Notes: generated by a model not told the origin, from the sequence alone. Numbered from the stretch's first letter, positions 1 to 9,124 are shown. The stretch is DNA of 64,000 nt from CAJBVG01 sp943372995 (GCA_943372995.1 CALSAQ010000002.1:124001-188000); one strand, 5' to 3'. Translations and numbers: made by a program.

Positions 1-43
1 TTATATACGAACTACGAACTACGAGTTACGAGCTACGAGTTAA
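1..43. repeat. Heptamer array TACGARY at the 3' end of the PfkB gene
   Basis: From position 6 the sequence reads as consecutive 7-nt units TACGAAC, TACGAAC, TACGAGT, TACGAGC, TACGAGT and then TAA. The TTA at 40-42, which is the stop codon of the minus-strand kinase gene, is the junction between the last unit and the next TA. The array is probably the right half of a longer element cut by the window edge, because the same word forms inverted arms at 33.5 and 35.6 kb. Confidence 0.8.
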
Positions 44-957
44 GAGATTTCAAACTTCGCTAAACTCACAAATTCTTGTAAACGCGCTTGAAGTTCAGTA
101 TCGGTTAAGTGATTGATTCTTTCGGCACCAAATTTCTCTACGCAAAATGAAGCCATTGCAGAGCCGTGTATGATGGCTTTTTTCATGCCTTCGTAGCTGA
201 TGTCGCCTGTTTTAGCTAAATAACCAATAAAGCCACCAGCAAAAGTATCACCAGCCCCTGTAGGGTCGAATACTTCCTCTAAGGGTAATGCAGGAGCAGA
301 GAAGATTTTGTTTTCGTGGAATAATAGAGCACCATGTTCACCTTTTTTAATGATTAGGTATTTTGGTCCCATGGTTAATATTTTACGAGCAGCTTTTACT
401 AATGAATATTCACCAGAAAGCTGACGAGCTTCTTCGTCGTTGATGGTTAATACATCGACCATGCCTAGGGTCACTTTTAGGTCGTCCATGGCTACATCCA
501 TCCAGAAGTTCATGGTATCCATCACGATTAATTTTGGGCGCTTATGCATACGCTTAATAACCGTTTGTTGAATTATTGGGGTAAGATTACCTAACATAAG
601 GTACTCGCAGTCTTGATACGACTCTGGTATGATAGGATCGAAGTCGGCTAGCACATTTAACTCGGTAACAAGGGTATCTCTGGTGTTCAAATCGTTGTGG
701 TATTTACCCGACCAAAAGAAAGATTTTTCGCCTTTCTTAATCTGAAGTCCCTCAGTAGCAATACCTCTGTGCTCAAAATGATCAATATCTGCTTGTGGGA
801 AATCATCGCCCACCACCGCAACTATTTTGGTGTTTTTATAGAAATAAGAAGCAGCAATGCTGGCATAAGTTGCCGCACCGCCTACAATTTTATCAGTTTT
901 CCCGAAAGGGGTTTCTATGGCGTCAAATGCCACAGTACCAATGACTACTAAACTCAT
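40..957 (-). CDS. PfkB-family carbohydrate (ribokinase-like) kinase
   Basis: The 305-residue protein has the two PfkB signatures: an N-terminal GGAATYAS segment (residues 26-33) and the C-terminal DPTGAGDTF anion-hole and catalytic motif (231-239, catalytic base Asp237). The family phosphorylates sugars or nucleosides with ATP in the cytoplasm. The GGA(A)xNxA glycine-rich start and the length fit ribokinase/adenosine-kinase relatives, but nothing visible fixes the substrate. The ATG at 957 follows an A/T-rich leader and is divergent from tRNA-Asn, with overlapping promoter sequence (TGCAAATATTGCA near 983-995). The stop codon lies inside the heptamer array at the window edge. The family call is firm; the substrate is unknown. 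Confidence 0.92.
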   Translation of the reverse strand: MSLVVIGTVAFDAIETPFGKTDKIVGGAATYASIAASYFYKNTKIVAVVGDDFPQADIDHFEHRGIATEGLQIKKGEKSFFWSGKYHNDLNTRDTLVTELNVLADFDPIIPESYQDCEYLMLGNLTPIIQQTVIKRMHKRPKLIVMDTMNFWMDVAMDDLKVTLGMVDVLTINDEEARQLSGEYSLVKAARKILTMGPKYLIIKKGEHGALLFHENKIFSAPALPLEEVFDPTGAGDTFAGGFIGYLAKTGDISYEGMKKAIIHGSAMASFCVEKFGAERINHLTDTELQARLQEFVSLAKFEIS

Positions 958-990
958 GAAAAATTATTTTAAATTATTTTGCTGCAAATA

Positions 991-1021
991 TTGCATAATT
1001 AAATGGAATCGCCTAATATTG
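991..1021 (+). promoter_or_regulatory. Promoter of tRNA-Asn
   Basis: A TTG at 991-993 and TAATATTG at 1014-1021 are separated by 20 nt. This matches the Bacteroidota -33 TTG / -7 TAnnTTTG arrangement with one mismatch in the -7 box. The tRNA begins 41 nt further on. Confidence 0.55.
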
Positions 1022-1061
1022 CAGTCCCAAAAGAAAAACAATCCTTTCTTTTGCTCGAGAC

Positions 1062-1135
1062 TCCTGAATAGCTCAGCCGGTTAGAGCATCTGACTGTTAA
1101 TCAGAGGGTCGCTGGTTCGAGTCCAGCTTCAGGAG
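1062..1135 (+). tRNA. tRNA-Asn (anticodon GTT)
   Basis: The acceptor arms TCCTGAA (1062-1068) and TTCAGGA (1128-1134) pair perfectly. The anticodon stem TCTGA/TCAGA encloses loop CTGTTAA with anticodon GTT, and the T arm is GCTGG-TTCGAGT-CCAGC. The length is 74 nt with discriminator G; CCA is not fully encoded (GCAA follows). The 3' end is repeated at 7274-7284 on the far side of the hsd operon, which suggests it served as an integration site. Confidence 0.97.
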
Positions 1136-1138
1136 CAA
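1128..1138 (+). repeat. Left direct repeat (tRNA 3' end), putative att site
   Basis: TTCAGGAGCAA at the end of tRNA-Asn recurs exactly at 7274-7284. The 11-nt repeat brackets the type I restriction operon, as expected for attL/attR of an element that integrated into a tRNA gene. No integrase is present between the repeats, so this is an inference from position and sequence. Confidence 0.5.
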
Positions 1139-1164
1139 GCCCCGCAAACGCGGGGCTTTTTTTT
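1138..1164 (+). terminator. Rho-independent terminator of tRNA-Asn
   Basis: An 8-bp GC-rich stem AGCCCCGC/GCGGGGCT (1138-1145 and 1150-1157) with loop AAAC is followed by eight T. It begins three nucleotides after the tRNA. Confidence 0.9.
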
Positions 1165-1285
1165 ATGTTGAAAAATAAGAAATCAGAGGGTCTCCCGCTG
1201 CTTCATGCATCCAAATTTTACCTGGATTTACTTTTGTGATTCTCTATAATTGTATAGTTACTGTACAGTTTTGTTGTTGTAGGTT

Positions 1286-2782
1286 TTACTTTAAGTTCAA
1301 CATAATTTCTCTGAAATTTTCAATAGCAGTCTGCAAGTTGTCTACTATCTCAGAAGCCAACACATCAGGATCAGGTAGGTTGTCAAGGTCTGTGAGACTT
1401 TTGTCCTTCAGCCACGTTATATCTAAGCTGGTTTTGTCACGTGCAACTATCTCTTCGTAACTGAACTTTCTCCATCTACCTTCTGGATTTGTTTCTGCGT
1501 TGTATGTCTCTTTGCGCTTGTTGATGTTCTTAGGATTGTAGACATCCATGAAGTCTTGTAGGTCTTCAAACTTCAAAGGATTTTTTTTAAGTGTAAAGTG
1601 AATGTTGGTCCTGAAATCATAGAACCAAATCTCTTTAGTCCATGGATTTTTAGAAGCAGGTTTGTTATCAAAAAACAACACATTTGCTTTAACTCCTTGC
1701 TTGTAGAAAATTCCAGTAGGAAGTCTTAGTATCGTATGTAGGTTAGTGCTTTCAAGAAGTTTCTTACGCACTGTTTCTCCAACACCACCTTCAAATAGAA
1801 CGTTATCAGGCAACACTACTGCTGCCTTGCCATCAGTCTTCAACATCGTTTTGATGTGCTGCATAAAGTTCAATTGTTTGTTGCTAGTAGTGATGTAGAA
1901 ATCTTGTCTGTTGTACGTTAAATCTTCAGAGTCTTGCTCACCCTCTTCATTGGTAAAAGTCATGCTACTCTTCTTACCAAAAGGTGGATTTGCTAGAACG
2001 TAATCTACTCTGTATCCTGGGTCTGAAATCAGTGCATCTGCAGGTGAAATAATTCCAGAGCTATCAAAGTCACCAATGTTGTGCAAGAACAAATTCATGA
2101 GCGCCATACGTCTTGTGCTAGCTACAATTTCATTTCCATGAAAAGTGCTCAACTTAAGAAACTGCTTCTGCTCTTTATTAAGTGTGTAGTTACTTGGATT
2201 TGCTATGAAATCATACGCAGCTAAAAAGAAGCCTCCTGTGCCACAAGCTGGGTCAGCAATAGTTTTCATTGGCTCTGGTCTTATGCATTCAACCATGGCT
2301 CTAATTAGCGCTCTAGGAGTAAAGTATTGCCCTGCGCCACTCTTTGTATCTTCTGCATTCTTCTCAAGCAAACCTTCATAGATTTTACCCTTGATATCTG
2401 CACCCATTGTACTCCACTGCTCCTTGTCAATCATGTCAATCAACTTGAACAACTTTGCTGGGTCTTGAATTTTATTCTGACTCTTTGTGAAAATCTGACC
2501 AAGAAAACCTTTAGCATTTGCAAGTTCTCTAAGTGTGTTCGTATAATGTACTTCTAACTCTGCACCACGTTTATCTGTTAGCGCTTGCCAGTCATATCCT
2601 TTAGGAATGTTTAAAGGTCTGTTGTATGGTGGCTTGCTGAACTCATCTGCCATCTTAAGAAAAAGCAAGTACGTTAGCTGTTCCAAGTAGTCGCCATAAC
2701 CTACGCCATCATCTCTCAACACTGTAGAGAAGCTCCATACTTTACTGATTATACTTGAGGTGTTATTTACTTCTGTGCTCAT
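1286..2782 (-). CDS. hsdM: Type I restriction-modification system, DNA methyltransferase subunit HsdM
   Basis: An N6-adenine methyltransferase of the HsdM type. Counted from the chosen start it has the AdoMet-binding motif DPACGTGGF (about residues 177-185) and the catalytic NPPF motif (about 265-268), after an N-terminal helical HsdM domain. With HsdS it methylates the recognition sequence and with HsdR it forms the restriction complex. I chose the ATG at 2782 (protein starting MSTEVNNTSS, 498 residues). An in-frame ATG at 2836 would add 18 lysine- and glutamine-rich residues and overlap hsdS by 53 nt, whereas 2782 lies directly after the hsdS stop. It is last in the operon hsdR-hsdS-hsdM, and the key motifs look intact. 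Confidence 0.95.
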   Translation of the reverse strand: MSTEVNNTSSIISKVWSFSTVLRDDGVGYGDYLEQLTYLLFLKMADEFSKPPYNRPLNIPKGYDWQALTDKRGAELEVHYTNTLRELANAKGFLGQIFTKSQNKIQDPAKLFKLIDMIDKEQWSTMGADIKGKIYEGLLEKNAEDTKSGAGQYFTPRALIRAMVECIRPEPMKTIADPACGTGGFFLAAYDFIANPSNYTLNKEQKQFLKLSTFHGNEIVASTRRMALMNLFLHNIGDFDSSGIISPADALISDPGYRVDYVLANPPFGKKSSMTFTNEEGEQDSEDLTYNRQDFYITTSNKQLNFMQHIKTMLKTDGKAAVVLPDNVLFEGGVGETVRKKLLESTNLHTILRLPTGIFYKQGVKANVLFFDNKPASKNPWTKEIWFYDFRTNIHFTLKKNPLKFEDLQDFMDVYNPKNINKRKETYNAETNPEGRWRKFSYEEIVARDKTSLDITWLKDKSLTDLDNLPDPDVLASEIVDNLQTAIENFREIMLNLK

Positions 2783-2783
2783 G

Positions 2784-4154
2784 TTAAACTGTTGCTTTCT
2801 TTGTTTTACTTTTCTTTTCTGGCTGTGCTTTTGCACGTTCTGCTTTGATGCGCTCTAGCAACACTGACGCTGGTTCATCGTTAGGGTCTTGTGGGACCAA
2901 CTTGCCTTCAAACGCTCTCTTCAAAATGCTTTGTCTGAGTGCTTCAGCTTGGAGTAATCCTTGCTCAATGCTCTCTTCTATCTTATCGCACACAGAAAGG
3001 CGTGACTCGATTTCTTGAACAATTTTATTCTGTAACATAGGATTTGCAGGGTGATTGAAAACATAATCTCTTACTGCTTTCAATCCAACATTTTGTATTG
3101 TACTGCCTGTTGCGTTCTTAATTGCATAATTCTTGAACGTATTACTCATCAGCACATATCTTACGTAAAACTTATCAAATTCATCAGCAAGATTTATAAA
3201 ACAAGCACTTTTACCTAAAATCACATTTTCATTGTTGTAAAATGCTAAGTTTCCGATGGTACCATTGATTGACAAGAGAATTGTGTTGCTACCTAGTGGT
3301 TTCTTGTATTTCAGAAATTGTAGTTCATCAACTTTCTTTGTGACTGACTTAAGTACTATCTTTCCATCAACTAGGTTGTTACCATTTATGAAGTAATAAG
3401 TACCACTGTCATTATATTCTGGCGTTCCATGTAAACCATCACCTATTAATGTGCTTGCGTCTTTTAGTGATGTTCTAACCCAGCCTTCAGGCAATTCACC
3501 CTCCTTCACATCTGGATTTGTAAGCCTACCTTCAAACGCATACTTCAACACTGCTTGCCTATACACCTTCAACTGCTCTTGTGCAGTCTTCAATGTTTCT
3601 ATGCCTTTGTCTAGTTCACTAAACAGCTCTTCTATCTTTGCAACAATGCGTTGCTGTTCTGCGAGTGGTGGAAGTGGAAACTCTAGAAGCTTGAAATCCT
3701 TGATTCCAATGAGATTACTCATTGCAGTACCCTGTGATTGGTCAAATATCATTCTCTGAAAACTCTCTGACCTAAAAAAGTAAAGAAAGAACTTCTTTAA
3801 GATGATTTCATCAATTGTTCTAACTCTCAGAAGTGCTTGGTTTATGATTCCAGGTTTTGCTGATTCAGGCACTAATGCAATTTTGCCAAGAGTACCAGAA
3901 CAGCTTACTAAGAAATCACCTGGCTCAACAGCAAAGTTAATTAACTCAAGGTACTTCGATTCTGAAATGAAGTACTTCCCTTTCTGCATATCATTGTAAA
4001 TTGCATTTGACTGCTCATATACTTTGTATCCTTGAGGAACAAAAAACTCCTTTTTGATTGCACTTCCAAATGGTCCTCTTCTGAGTCCCTCCTTATTTCT
4101 ACAAATTGACTCTAGTGTTGTTGAAGTCCAAGTTTTAGGCAAGATTACACTCAT
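2784..4154 (-). CDS. hsdS: Type I restriction-modification system, specificity subunit HsdS
   Basis: The 456-residue protein has the usual architecture of two target recognition domains, each followed by a conserved helical spacer. The first spacer contains LPPLAEQQRIVAKIEEL and then VLKYAFEGRL. The second contains NKIVQEIESRL and then SILKRAFEGKLVPQDP. The N-terminal domain determines one half-site and the second domain the other. It overlaps hsdR by 4 nt (ATGA type) and ends just before hsdM, so the three genes are translationally linked. It appears full length, with no frameshift. The lysine-rich tail (KKSKTKKATV) is ordinary for the family. The recognition sequence cannot be read from the protein. 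Confidence 0.95.
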   Translation of the reverse strand: MSVILPKTWTSTTLESICRNKEGLRRGPFGSAIKKEFFVPQGYKVYEQSNAIYNDMQKGKYFISESKYLELINFAVEPGDFLVSCSGTLGKIALVPESAKPGIINQALLRVRTIDEIILKKFFLYFFRSESFQRMIFDQSQGTAMSNLIGIKDFKLLEFPLPPLAEQQRIVAKIEELFSELDKGIETLKTAQEQLKVYRQAVLKYAFEGRLTNPDVKEGELPEGWVRTSLKDASTLIGDGLHGTPEYNDSGTYYFINGNNLVDGKIVLKSVTKKVDELQFLKYKKPLGSNTILLSINGTIGNLAFYNNENVILGKSACFINLADEFDKFYVRYVLMSNTFKNYAIKNATGSTIQNVGLKAVRDYVFNHPANPMLQNKIVQEIESRLSVCDKIEESIEQGLLQAEALRQSILKRAFEGKLVPQDPNDEPASVLLERIKAERAKAQPEKKSKTKKATV

Positions 4155-6940
4155 GCTACCAACACCTCATTAAGTTCCTCAATTATGTTCTCCATCTCTG
4201 CACCAAAAAGTTGCCACATCTTACCTCTGCCACCCAGTGCATCAAATGGTGTGTAGTCTAAATCATCAGTGTTCAGGTGTACACTGTTTGCAATATGTTC
4301 CTTCATCATGTGTAACCACGTCATCTGTTCCTGTGTAAATTTGTAGGTGTTACCTTGCTGCTTTTTCCACACCCAATCTGCAAAATTCTTATCGACTGTT
4401 TTGTCAAATGCAGTAAGTGTAGTATCAATTCCAGCTACTCTTCTTATCAACGCTACAAGAGCAATGAGCTCGTTCTTAGGTTGACCTGCAACACTCTCTA
4501 GTTGTTCGTATGCACTCCAAACTTTCATGGGTGCAAGCGTTGGTTTTGTTCTCAAGATAAGTTCACTCAAGTCTTTTATCATCTTGAATGTTAATTCTCT
4601 TCTTCTGTATGGTTGTGCGTAAAAAATTTGTAGTGCTACGAGTTCATCTTTGTGTTCCTCCACCCATGTTTTGAAGTCTGTAACCAATCCTTCTGCCACT
4701 TGTAATTGGTCCTTCACCCATCCACTTTTCTGCACTGTGTCGATGTTCACAGTGTCTATAATCTGGTCGTACTTTTTCCTTACATCCACTATGAATTCTC
4801 TCAACTCTGGATTGTGAAAAACTGCAATTGCATTTTCCAATACTGCTGCATGTTGTTTCTCTATCTGTTCATTTATGTAGATTGGTGCTGCACCTTTGTT
4901 TGCTTCTTGTACAGTATCTACAATGCTTTGCTTTGTATCTGGGTCGTGTGCGAACAACAGTTGTCTCACAACTTCTTTGATGTTTCTACCACCTGCTTTC
5001 TCTTCAAAAGTTTGCTTCTCGTAAGCGTTTATCTGCTTGTCTAAACGTAGTAGTCTGTTTGCAAGTGTAGACATCATTTCTTCACTTCTATCCCCAACTG
5101 CAATGCGTTGTAAAACTTCCTTCAAGGAAACAGATGGTGCTTTCTCCAGTGGTCTACTATCAGTCTTTTGCGACTGCTCAACACCAATGGCATCAATGAT
5201 TACAAAGTGGTCCTTCGCAAACTTTGCATTTGGCGTACCAGATGCTTTCAACTCTTCTAGCGTACAAGTTCTAGTACCTCTACCTTTCATTTGTTCGTAG
5301 TAACTTTTACTCTTCACATCACGCATAAACAACAACACTTCTAAAGGTCTGATGTCAGTACCTGTAGCAATCATGTCTACTGTTACAGCAATGCGCGGAT
5401 AGTAACTATTTCTGAACTGTGAGAGAATTGTCTTTGGGTCTTCAGAACTTTGGTATGTAATTTTCTTACAGAAGTCGTTGCGCTCATCAAATTCCTCACG
5501 CACTATTTCAATGATGTCTTCTGCATGACTGTCTGTCTTTGCAAAAATTAACATCTTAGGCACTTCAAATAAACCTTGGTCATCAATTCGATCTGGAAAC
5601 ATACTTGGCAGTTGATTCTTCACTTCTCTGATGATGCTACGTATGGTACTTGGGTTTACGATGTCTCTGTCTAGTTGCTTTCCTGCATACACCACATCTT
5701 CGTCTACAGTTTCCCAAAACTTTTTCCTTGTCAAGCGCTCACGTTTATCAACCATCTCACCCATCTTGATTGCTGCACCATCTTTCATGATTTGTGTTTC
5801 AATCGTGTAGATATTGTAAGGGACCAACACTCCATCCACAACAGCTTTCTCATAACCATAATCAGAAACTACGTTCATGTTGAAGTATGCAAATGTTCTG
5901 TTGTCTGGTGTTGCAGTAAGTCCTATCTGAAACGCATCAAAATAATCGAGCACTTGCTTCCATAAGTTGTAGATACTTCTGTGACATTCGTCTATCACGA
6001 TGTAGTCAAAAAACTCTAGAGGAAGTTTTTCATTGTACACTACAGGAAGTGGTTCATTCGCATAAGACTTCTGCTCGTTAGGATTTTCTACTTCAGCTTG
6101 TTCATCCATTTCTACACCTTTAAGTATGCTGTACAAACGTTGAATCGTACTGATGTATACCTGACTGTCTTGAGGTATGTGTGAACTAGTTAGCCTTGTA
6201 ACACCATAAAGTTCAGGAAACAACCTATTATCATCTTGTGGTTGATACTTTCTGAATTCTCCTTCTGCTTGCTCACCAAGATTTTTAGTGTCAACAAGGA
6301 ATAGTATTCGTTCTGCTTTCACATGCTTTAACAACCTGTAAACAGTTGTGATTGCAGTAAATGTTTTACCAGAGCCTGTTGCCATTTGCACCAGAGCTTT
6401 TGGCTTGTTTTTTTTAAAGGATGTTTCTAAGTTATTGATTGCATCTACTTGACAATCTCTCAAGCTTTCTGTATCTAGTGCAGGAATGTCTTCTGACATG
6501 CGACGTCTCAATGATTTTTCTTTGCGCAACCATTTCGCAAGTGTTTCAGGTCTGTGAAAGGAAAACACTTCGCGATAACGTGGTTTAGGATCTCTTGCAT
6601 CAGTAAACTTGGTAATAGTACCTGTGCTTAGATACAAGAATGGCAAAGGTTCAGAGCTGATATGCTTCAACTTTGCCTTAGAGTAACTATCCACTTGTTC
6701 TTCATGAATGGACATTCTGCCACCCTCTTCTTCTCGTTTTGCTTCTATGATTCCTACAGGTTTCTGATTAACAAATAGCACATAGTCTGCAGGACCAATT
6801 TCAGTGCTGTATTCTCTTACAGCGACCCCTACGCCAGCTGTTAGATTTAGATTTTTCTTGTCTTGAATTACCCAGCCACACATGATGAGTAGCCTATCAA
6901 TGTTGTCGCGAGCAAATTGTTCAGGGTTTTGGTTAGTCAT
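4151..6940 (-). CDS. hsdR: Type I restriction-modification system, restriction/translocase subunit HsdR
   Basis: The 929-residue protein carries an N-terminal PD-(D/E)xK-type nuclease region (Asp52 and the E66-A-K68 triad), then a superfamily-2 helicase motor with Walker A ATGSGKT (about 187-193), DECH box (317-320) and TATP (342-345), and a helical C-terminal region. It cleaves unmethylated DNA after ATP-driven translocation. It is first in the operon, preceded by about 360 nt of non-coding DNA containing a 9-bp inverted repeat. All catalytic motifs are visible, so the system looks functional. Confidence 0.95.
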   Translation of the reverse strand: MTNQNPEQFARDNIDRLLIMCGWVIQDKKNLNLTAGVGVAVREYSTEIGPADYVLFVNQKPVGIIEAKREEEGGRMSIHEEQVDSYSKAKLKHISSEPLPFLYLSTGTITKFTDARDPKPRYREVFSFHRPETLAKWLRKEKSLRRRMSEDIPALDTESLRDCQVDAINNLETSFKKNKPKALVQMATGSGKTFTAITTVYRLLKHVKAERILFLVDTKNLGEQAEGEFRKYQPQDDNRLFPELYGVTRLTSSHIPQDSQVYISTIQRLYSILKGVEMDEQAEVENPNEQKSYANEPLPVVYNEKLPLEFFDYIVIDECHRSIYNLWKQVLDYFDAFQIGLTATPDNRTFAYFNMNVVSDYGYEKAVVDGVLVPYNIYTIETQIMKDGAAIKMGEMVDKRERLTRKKFWETVDEDVVYAGKQLDRDIVNPSTIRSIIREVKNQLPSMFPDRIDDQGLFEVPKMLIFAKTDSHAEDIIEIVREEFDERNDFCKKITYQSSEDPKTILSQFRNSYYPRIAVTVDMIATGTDIRPLEVLLFMRDVKSKSYYEQMKGRGTRTCTLEELKASGTPNAKFAKDHFVIIDAIGVEQSQKTDSRPLEKAPSVSLKEVLQRIAVGDRSEEMMSTLANRLLRLDKQINAYEKQTFEEKAGGRNIKEVVRQLLFAHDPDTKQSIVDTVQEANKGAAPIYINEQIEKQHAAVLENAIAVFHNPELREFIVDVRKKYDQIIDTVNIDTVQKSGWVKDQLQVAEGLVTDFKTWVEEHKDELVALQIFYAQPYRRRELTFKMIKDLSELILRTKPTLAPMKVWSAYEQLESVAGQPKNELIALVALIRRVAGIDTTLTAFDKTVDKNFADWVWKKQQGNTYKFTQEQMTWLHMMKEHIANSVHLNTDDLDYTPFDALGGRGKMWQLFGAEMENIIEELNEVLVA

Positions 6941-7017
6941 GTTTGTTTTTCAGTAGGGAGAATTCAACACACAACCACAAATTACACTTCTCCAGTTTTA
7001 TGCCTAAAGATAGTAAT

Positions 7018-7052
7018 TCTGTCGATATTGATGCAATAGTACTATCGACAGA
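7018..7052. promoter_or_regulatory. Inverted repeat upstream of hsdR, candidate operator
   Basis: TCTGTCGAT (7018-7026) and ATCGACAGA (7044-7052) are perfect 9-nt inverted arms separated by 17 nt, 78-112 nt upstream of the hsdR start. The spacing suits a dimeric repressor or a transcript hairpin. No regulator gene is encoded nearby, so the role is inferred. Confidence 0.4.
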
Positions 7053-7237
7053 AAAAGGGTTATAAATGTCGTATGTAGTAGAGATTTTATTACACCAACA
7101 ACAGATATGTGCTGGCATAGAGAATTTTCAATCTTAAAGAAAGATCTTAGACTGTTAAAGCATTGATAGTCTTTGTAAATAACTTGCAAGATTATTCAAT
7201 AAGAAAGCGACGTCAACATGTAAGTTGTTGAAAAATA

Positions 7238-7284
7238 GGGTGCTCAGGTGGTTAGAGTCACACACGTACGGGATTCAGGAGCAA
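7238..7284 (+). pseudogene. Degenerate tRNA-like fragment with right direct repeat
   Basis: GCTCAGgtGGTTAGAG resembles the D arm of the intact tRNA-Asn (GCTCAGCCGGTTAGAG), and the fragment ends in TTCAGGAGCAA, identical to the intact 3' end. The anticodon and T-arm region between them is shortened and cannot fold as a tRNA. It is best read as a decayed tRNA copy marking the right edge of an insertion. Confidence 0.55.
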
Positions 7285-7304
7285 TACTCGGCTTTCATCA
7301 TTCA

Positions 7305-8315
7305 TCAATCAATACACTTCAATATCCATTCCACACAAGATTTAGGTTCTACAATACTCCATGAGTGAGGATGTCTATTGCCTTCTATGCGAATTCCTTT
7401 TTGAAATGAATTTATAAATTCGGCGTTCTTGTTACCTCTATCATTTAAGAATTGAATCAAGGCGGTTTGATCAAGAGCGTTTAAATCATACATATCTACA
7501 TGTCTGTTTTTCATCCACCAAACCGGATCTACATCGGCATAAATTCTTACATTAACATTGAGTAAATATTTAGCATTACCACCATCAATTTTATCGAAGG
7601 AGTATGGCGAATAATACTCATATTTAGAAGCAGCCGTTGATGGAGTCCCTCCACAATATTTTTCCAATTCTTCAATTCCGTATTTAGACTCATCCATTCC
7701 AGGGTTTTTATTAATTTTTCTTTCGAAATTCGAATAGATATGTTTTAAATCACATGGGCCATCACAGCTAAAAACTGCTTTAGGTTTAATTGTTGCAAAT
7801 GTCGAATCCTCTACTGCTAATTCTGCATACCTCAAGCTAAAAATACCTCCCATTGAAAATCCGCCAAAAACAAAATTCGATTTAGGTAAATTGTACTTTT
7901 CTATTGCATGTTTACTCATTGTATTCATTAAGTCGACAATTTCATTGGTAAGTGTTAAACGTTGATTAATGGAATATACCAACACTGCTAAGTTTTTCTT
8001 ATGTGCAAGAGCACAGAATTCAGCCATGCTATTAAATACATGCTCGGTTGTTTCCCAAGTACCTGGCAATAGAACTACTGTTCCCTTAATTGGACCTTGT
8101 GGAATAATTGCTTGGTAATATAAAAAATGCTGGTTGTGGTCGCCAACATAAATATTACTGGTATCAGTATTAGATATTATATTTTTTTGGAGTAATTTCT
8201 GCAGCTTTGGATTTAACAAGACAATGGAATCATTGTAGTTTATATTAGATTTAGCGCTTAGGGTTAATACATTAACGAGTAGGGTAACTATAAGAAATAC
8301 TTTATGTAAATGCAT
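7305..8315 (-). CDS. Secreted alpha/beta-hydrolase family protein
   Basis: The 336-residue protein starts with a hydrophobic signal peptide (about residues 1-21). The nucleophile elbow GFSMGG (152-157, Ser154) and a late histidine in HPHSW (near 315) fit a serine hydrolase triad, and the VVLLPGTWE segment near residue 80 fits the oxyanion-strand region. The substrate is unknown; the nearest general class is dienelactone-hydrolase/esterase-like proteins. It lies just outside the putative R-M island and is divergent from the methyltransferase gene at 8510. No lipobox is seen, so it is probably periplasmic. Confidence 0.75.
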   Translation of the reverse strand: MHLHKVFLIVTLLVNVLTLSAKSNINYNDSIVLLNPKLQKLLQKNIISNTDTSNIYVGDHNQHFLYYQAIIPQGPIKGTVVLLPGTWETTEHVFNSMAEFCALAHKKNLAVLVYSINQRLTLTNEIVDLMNTMSKHAIEKYNLPKSNFVFGGFSMGGIFSLRYAELAVEDSTFATIKPKAVFSCDGPCDLKHIYSNFERKINKNPGMDESKYGIEELEKYCGGTPSTAASKYEYYSPYSFDKIDGGNAKYLLNVNVRIYADVDPVWWMKNRHVDMYDLNALDQTALIQFLNDRGNKNAEFINSFQKGIRIEGNRHPHSWSIVEPKSCVEWILKCID

Positions 8316-8509
8316 AAGTTTATATTTTAATAACTACACAAAGTTACATCTTATACACATACGATAGTGAAATTCTAGTAAGACTATACCTATCTTAACT
8401 TTAGAATTATAGAATATTAGACAATTAGATAGTCCTTTTCGTCGAAAAATAGATCATTAGAAGATTCCCAAGCTTATGGAATTCGCAAAAAAAACCTGTA
8501 CTTTGCATT

Positions 8510-9124
8510 ATGGAAACTGAACTAAAAAATCACTGGGAACATGTGTATGAAACTAAACAACCCCATCAAGTATCCTGGACTCAAGATGTACCTCAAACAT
8601 CGATAGACTTTATAAATTCATTTTCGCCGAATACTAATGATAGAATTATTGATGTTGGGGGTGGTGATAGTAAACTTGTAGATTATCTACTAGGAGAAGG
8701 ATTTACTAATATTACTGTACTAGATATTTCAGCAAAGGCTATTGAAAGAGCTAAAATTAGATTAGCTGATAAAGCTGATTTCGTGAAGTGGGTGATTAGT
8801 GATATCAATACTTTTCAACCCGAACATAAATTTGATATATGGCACGATAGAGCAGCATTTCATTTTCTAACTCAACAAAAGGACATACAGAATTACACAA
8901 ACTTAGTGGGGAACTATGTACAAAAACTTATTGTTGGTACATTCTCTGTAGATGGTCCGTTAAAATGTAGTGGATTAGAAATTACACAATATGACGAAGA
9001 TAAAATGAGTGCTTTGTTTGAACCTAAAGGGTTTGTAAAGAAACAATGTTTAAGAGTAGATCATACTACACCGAGTGGTGCTCTTCAGAATTTTCAATTT
9101 TGTAGTTTTACAAAAATAAATTAA
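8510..9124 (+). CDS. Class I SAM-dependent methyltransferase
   Basis: The 204-residue protein has a Rossmann-type AdoMet motif IIDVGGGDSKLVDYLL (about 45-60) followed by the acidic strand end VLDIS. It belongs to a small-molecule or thiol methyltransferase-like group common in bacteria; its substrate cannot be inferred. The ATG follows GTACTTTGC by a few bases, a near-match to the -7 box, so the transcript may have a very short leader. It is the first of three closely spaced genes (1-2 nt gaps) ending in a Crp/Fnr-type regulator. Confidence 0.82.
   Translation: METELKNHWEHVYETKQPHQVSWTQDVPQTSIDFINSFSPNTNDRIIDVGGGDSKLVDYLLGEGFTNITVLDISAKAIERAKIRLADKADFVKWVISDINTFQPEHKFDIWHDRAAFHFLTQQKDIQNYTNLVGNYVQKLIVGTFSVDGPLKCSGLEITQYDEDKMSALFEPKGFVKKQCLRVDHTTPSGALQNFQFCSFTKIN

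Larger units (their letters stand above)
6941..7304. other. Non-coding gap upstream of hsdR
   Basis: No credible gene is present. The short open frames here have no recognisable content and overlap one another. The gap holds the 9-bp inverted repeat at 7018-7052 and, at its far end, the tRNA-like remnant and the 11-nt direct repeat. Confidence 0.7.

Noticed and set aside
2783..2836. N-terminal 18-residue extension of HsdM
   Set aside because: It overlaps hsdS by 53 nt and is a Lys/Gln-rich string absent from normal HsdM; the ATG at 2782 follows the hsdS stop directly.
6933..7189. Two short minus-strand frames upstream of hsdR, possible antitoxin or C-protein gene
   Set aside because: They overlap each other in different frames, contain no helix-turn-helix or other motif, and one overlaps the hsdR start.
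1286..7284. Prophage or integrative element with its own integrase
   Set aside because: Only the three hsd genes lie between the repeats; no integrase, phage or conjugation gene is present.
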